Shown piece by piece: positions 21,186-23,006 of a DNA stretch of 23,006 nucleotides; the stretch's first letter is position 1; the number at the start of each line of letters is the position of its first letter. The DNA comes from Amarobacter sp035326025. GTDB lineage: Bacteria; Chloroflexota; Dehalococcoidia; Tepidiformales; Tepidiformaceae. Where the stretch lies: positions 1 to 23,006 of the forward strand of contig DAOKYT010000043.1 in assembly GCA_035326025.1 (NCBI GenBank), given 5' to 3'. The position numbers and the translations under genes were made by a program. The notes under the pieces were generated by a model. It was not told where the DNA came from, searched no databases, and saw only the letters and a program-made list of their open reading frames with translations.

Positions 21186-21425
21186 CTACTTCTCGCGCTC
21201 GATCCGGTCGAGGCGGCTGAAAAGCTGGTAGTCGATGCGGGTATGGCGTACCACCTCGTACACCAGGATGCCCAGCCCGGCGACGATGCCGCCGGTGATC
21301 GCCAGCCAGCCGGTGTCGTTCGCCGCGCCGAACCCGAGCATGACCGCGCCCGCCGCCGCGGGCAGCGCGCCAATCGCCGAAACCGCGTGGCCCGCTTCTT
21401 CCGTATGCAACCTCGCCAGTGACAT
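21186..21425 (-). CDS. small two-TM membrane protein, unknown function
   Basis: A 79-residue protein with two hydrophobic segments (AVSAIGALPAAAGAVMLGFGA and LAITGGIVAGLGILVYEVV; each quoted only in part as needed) separated by a short AANDTG loop. The C-terminal cytoplasmic tail YQLFSRLDRIEREK is charged. ATG 21425 is chosen because AGAGG lies about 8 nt upstream; an alternative GTG at 21434 would overlap the SD. It converges on the DUF2851 gene 28 nt away, and a good promoter precedes it. Confidence 0.6.
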   Translation of the reverse strand: MSLARLHTEEAGHAVSAIGALPAAAGAVMLGFGAANDTGWLAITGGIVAGLGILVYEVVRHTRIDYQLFSRLDRIEREK

Positions 21426-21454
21426 CGCCGGCACCTCTCCCTGGATTGCGAGCG

Positions 21455-21483
21455 ACTATACCGCCGGCCGGGGCGCCGCGTAA
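21455..21483 (-). promoter_or_regulatory. promoter of the small membrane protein
   Basis: On the minus strand, TTACGC (21483-21478) and TATAGT (21460-21455) are 17 nt apart. TATAGT is a one-mismatch match to TATAAT, and the SD and ATG follow 20-30 nt downstream. Confidence 0.5.
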
Positions 21484-21505
21484 GGGTCCGCCGCGACGGG
21501 GACGA

Positions 21506-21533
21506 AGAAGGGGCGCCACCGGGCGCCCCTTCT
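21506..21533. terminator. strong 12-bp terminator hairpin
   Basis: AGAAGGGGCGCC and GGCGCCCCTTCT form a perfect 12-bp stem with an ACCG loop, 20 nt past the stop of the minus-strand surface-protein gene. A short T-containing stretch follows on the minus strand (TTCTTCG). It would end that transcript and keep it from running into the small membrane protein gene. Confidence 0.75.
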
Positions 21534-21553
21534 CGCGGATGGCCAGGCGAGGG

Positions 21554-23006
21554 CTACGGCCCGGCCAGCACCGACCAGCTCATCGTCCCCCCGCTCTTCA
21601 GGGCGATGAAGTAGGCCGTCCCGGTTTGCAGGGTCGTGAAGTTGTTCGCGCCCGGTATGCTGTCCGAACCGGGGAAGTACGCCTCCCAGCTCTGGGTCGC
21701 CCCGTTGAAGCGGTAGATGGCGCCAACCGAGGCCGAAACGTTGTTCGTCTGCGGGTTGTCCGGCGTCTCCTGGCCGGTGAGGGCCGCGAGCGCGCCGATG
21801 TTGTTCTTCCCCGTCCACACCAGCAGCGTGAAGCGGAAGTAGAGCGTGTACGTCACCGTCTGCGCGGACGACGTGTTCGTGAAGTTGTCGGCCGCCGTGT
21901 TCAGGCTCGTCCCGCCCGGTCCCGTCACCCGCACATCGACCACGCCCGCGGGCGTGCCCGTGGGCACGGTCGCCGTGATCTGCGTCGAGCTATTGACCGT
22001 GAACGAGGCCGGGACGCCGCCGACGGTCACCGATGTCGCGCCGGTGAAGCCCGTCCCGGTGATCGTGATGGTCGTCCCGACCGGCCCGCTCGCCGGGCTC
22101 ACCGAGGTCACGACCGGGGCCGTGCTGCCCGTGTAGGTGAAGTTGTCGGCCGCCGTGTTCGGCGAGGTGCCGCCGGGGGTCGTCACGATCACGTCCACGG
22201 TGCCCGCCGACTGCGCCGGCGCGACCGCGATGATCGTGGTCGTGTCGATGTAGGTGAAGACCGCCGTCACCGTCCCGAACTTCACCGTCATGCCGCTCGA
22301 GGTGAACCCGGTGCCGGTGATGGTCACGATCGTATTGCCGGTCGCCAGCCCGGTGTTGGGGTTCAGGAGGGTCACCGTCGGCCCGCTGGTGTAGGTGAAG
22401 TCGTTCTGCGTGCCGATCGTGGTGTTCGAACCGTTCACCGTCGTGACGATGACTTCGACCGTCCCGGCGGTGTGCGCCGGGGTGACGCAGGTGATCCTGG
22501 TGCTCAGCACCACGCTGACCGACGTGCAGGCGAGCCCGCCGAAGGTGACCGACGGCGTGCCCACGAAGTTGCCGCCCGTGATCGTCACGAGGGTCCCGCC
22601 CGTGAGGGGCCCCGCGCCGGGGTCGATGCTGGTGATGAAGGGGATGACCGTCGAGTCGGTGATGTTCAGCACCGCCGTCGATTGCGCCCCGAGCGACGCG
22701 CCGCCGGTCGGGTTCGACAGGACCAGGTTCACCGTCTCGGTGCCCTCGGCCGTCCCGTCGGCGATCGGGGTCACGGTGAAGCTCTTGGGCGTCCCGTCGC
22801 CGTTGGTCCAGGTCAGCGTGCCCAGGGTGGCGACGTAGTCCACGCCGGCTGTCGCGCTGCTGCCGGTCGGATTGGTGGCGAAGTCGACCGAGACCTGTCC
22901 GGTCGTGCTCCCGGTGCGGGTGACCGTGATGGTGATGGCCCCGCCGGTCTCGGCGCCCGTATAGGTCGCCGAGCTGAACTGCAGCACCCCGACCCCGTCG
23001 TCGTCG
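21554..23006 (-). CDS. Calx-beta / triple IPT-TIG surface protein, 5' end outside window
   Basis: The frame is open to the window edge, where it reads DDDGVGVLQFSSATYTG, the usual joint between tandem Calx-beta repeats, so the gene continues upstream and this is only its C-terminal ~483 residues. Visible domains: one Calx-beta (FSSATYTGAETGGAITITV, DYVATLGTLTW, AEGTETVNLVLSNPTGG), then three IPT/TIG domains, each with a P-x-x-G-x-x-x-G-x-x-V/I-T-I-T-G pattern (SIDPGAGPLTGGTLVTITG; LLNPNTGLATGNTIVTITG; SVSPASGPVGTTITITG). A ~100-residue end domain follows, with LLVWTGKNNIGALAALTGQ, SWEAYFPG and a closing TGTAYFIALKSGGTMSW. It is extracellular and probably adhesive or structural. No signal peptide can be judged here. 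Confidence 0.8.
   Translation of the reverse strand, partial: DDDGVGVLQFSSATYTGAETGGAITITVTRTGSTTGQVSVDFATNPTGSSATAGVDYVATLGTLTWTNGDGTPKSFTVTPIADGTAEGTETVNLVLSNPTGGASLGAQSTAVLNITDSTVIPFITSIDPGAGPLTGGTLVTITGGNFVGTPSVTFGGLACTSVSVVLSTRITCVTPAHTAGTVEVIVTTVNGSNTTIGTQNDFTYTSGPTVTLLNPNTGLATGNTIVTITGTGFTSSGMTVKFGTVTAVFTYIDTTTIIAVAPAQSAGTVDVIVTTPGGTSPNTAADNFTYTGSTAPVVTSVSPASGPVGTTITITGTGFTGATSVTVGGVPASFTVNSSTQITATVPTGTPAGVVDVRVTGPGGTSLNTAADNFTNTSSAQTVTYTLYFRFTLLVWTGKNNIGALAALTGQETPDNPQTNNVSASVGAIYRFNGATQSWEAYFPGSDSIPGANNFTTLQTGTAYFIALKSGGTMSWSVLAGP
21879..22160. repeat. 24-bp perfect direct repeats inside the surface-protein gene
   Basis: Positions 21879-21902 and 22137-22160 are identical over 24 bp. 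They encode the same NTAADNFT junction at the end of two successive TIG domains, 258 bp (86 codons) apart, which is one domain length. Recombination between them would remove or add exactly one TIG domain in frame. Confidence 0.8.

Noticed and set aside
1..23006. tRNA, rRNA, insertion sequence, prophage or integron
   Set aside because: No cloverleaf-like sequence, rRNA core, transposase, integrase or terminal inverted repeats were recognised by eye.

Overview
The window is a GC-rich bacterial chromosome segment, densely packed with genes on both strands. No rRNA, tRNA, CRISPR array or insertion sequence was recognised. Several features together suggest Chloroflexota, perhaps a Dehalococcoidia- or Tepidiforma-like lineage: a Gram-positive/actinobacterial-type LexA box, a DUF2851 protein, a Re-citrate-synthase-like DRE-TIM enzyme, a YprB-like exonuclease, an M23 peptidase with a TPTP-rich tail, and a Calx-beta/TIG surface protein with a W/YFP-type C-terminal domain. 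The lineage is inferred from gene content and was not checked by any search.

Layout. Positions 1-1900 hold three small envelope or secreted proteins without recognisable families. Positions 1908-4370 hold a divergent pair: a Re-citrate/homocitrate/isopropylmalate synthase-like enzyme (minus) and a PdxA-family dehydrogenase (plus), with a perfect 16-bp GntR-type palindrome between them. Positions 4410-5116 are a small RHH/PIN (VapBC-like) toxin-antitoxin pair. Positions 5276-7994 carry citramalate synthase (cimA, isoleucine route) and DNA polymerase III delta (holA). Positions 7998-9685 on the minus strand are lexA followed by an oligopeptide-ABC ATPase; lexA has a clear promoter and a perfect SOS box. 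Then come a PIG-L/LmbE deacetylase (9866-10549) and a convergent DnaA-like ATPase with an altered DNA-recognition domain (10554-11876), whose upstream region has direct repeats and a good promoter.

Positions 12189-15643 are a tightly overlapped four-gene minus-strand operon: two ABC-2 exporters, each an ATPase followed by its permease. Divergent from it are an M23 peptidase (15809-16726) and an Lpd/MerA-like flavoprotein (16885-18207). An intergenic block with CAATCGA/T heptamer arrays in a 116-bp duplication precedes a YprB-like DEDD exonuclease (18469-19755). A second heptamer run (GGCACTC) and an inverted-repeat promoter precede a two-gene unit of a small XRE-type HTH protein and DUF2851. 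The window ends with a small membrane protein, a strong 12-bp terminator hairpin, and the C-terminal part of a large Calx-beta/TIG surface protein that runs off the right edge.

A recurring regulatory theme is a TAnnnT box 6-8 nt before the start codon and no Shine-Dalgarno sequence, seen at six genes. This is the signature expected of leaderless mRNAs. Genes inside operons instead use SD sites or 4-14 nt overlaps. The most unusual items are the divergent DnaA paralogue with its repeat-bearing upstream region, and the autoregulated-looking HTH-DUF2851 unit.
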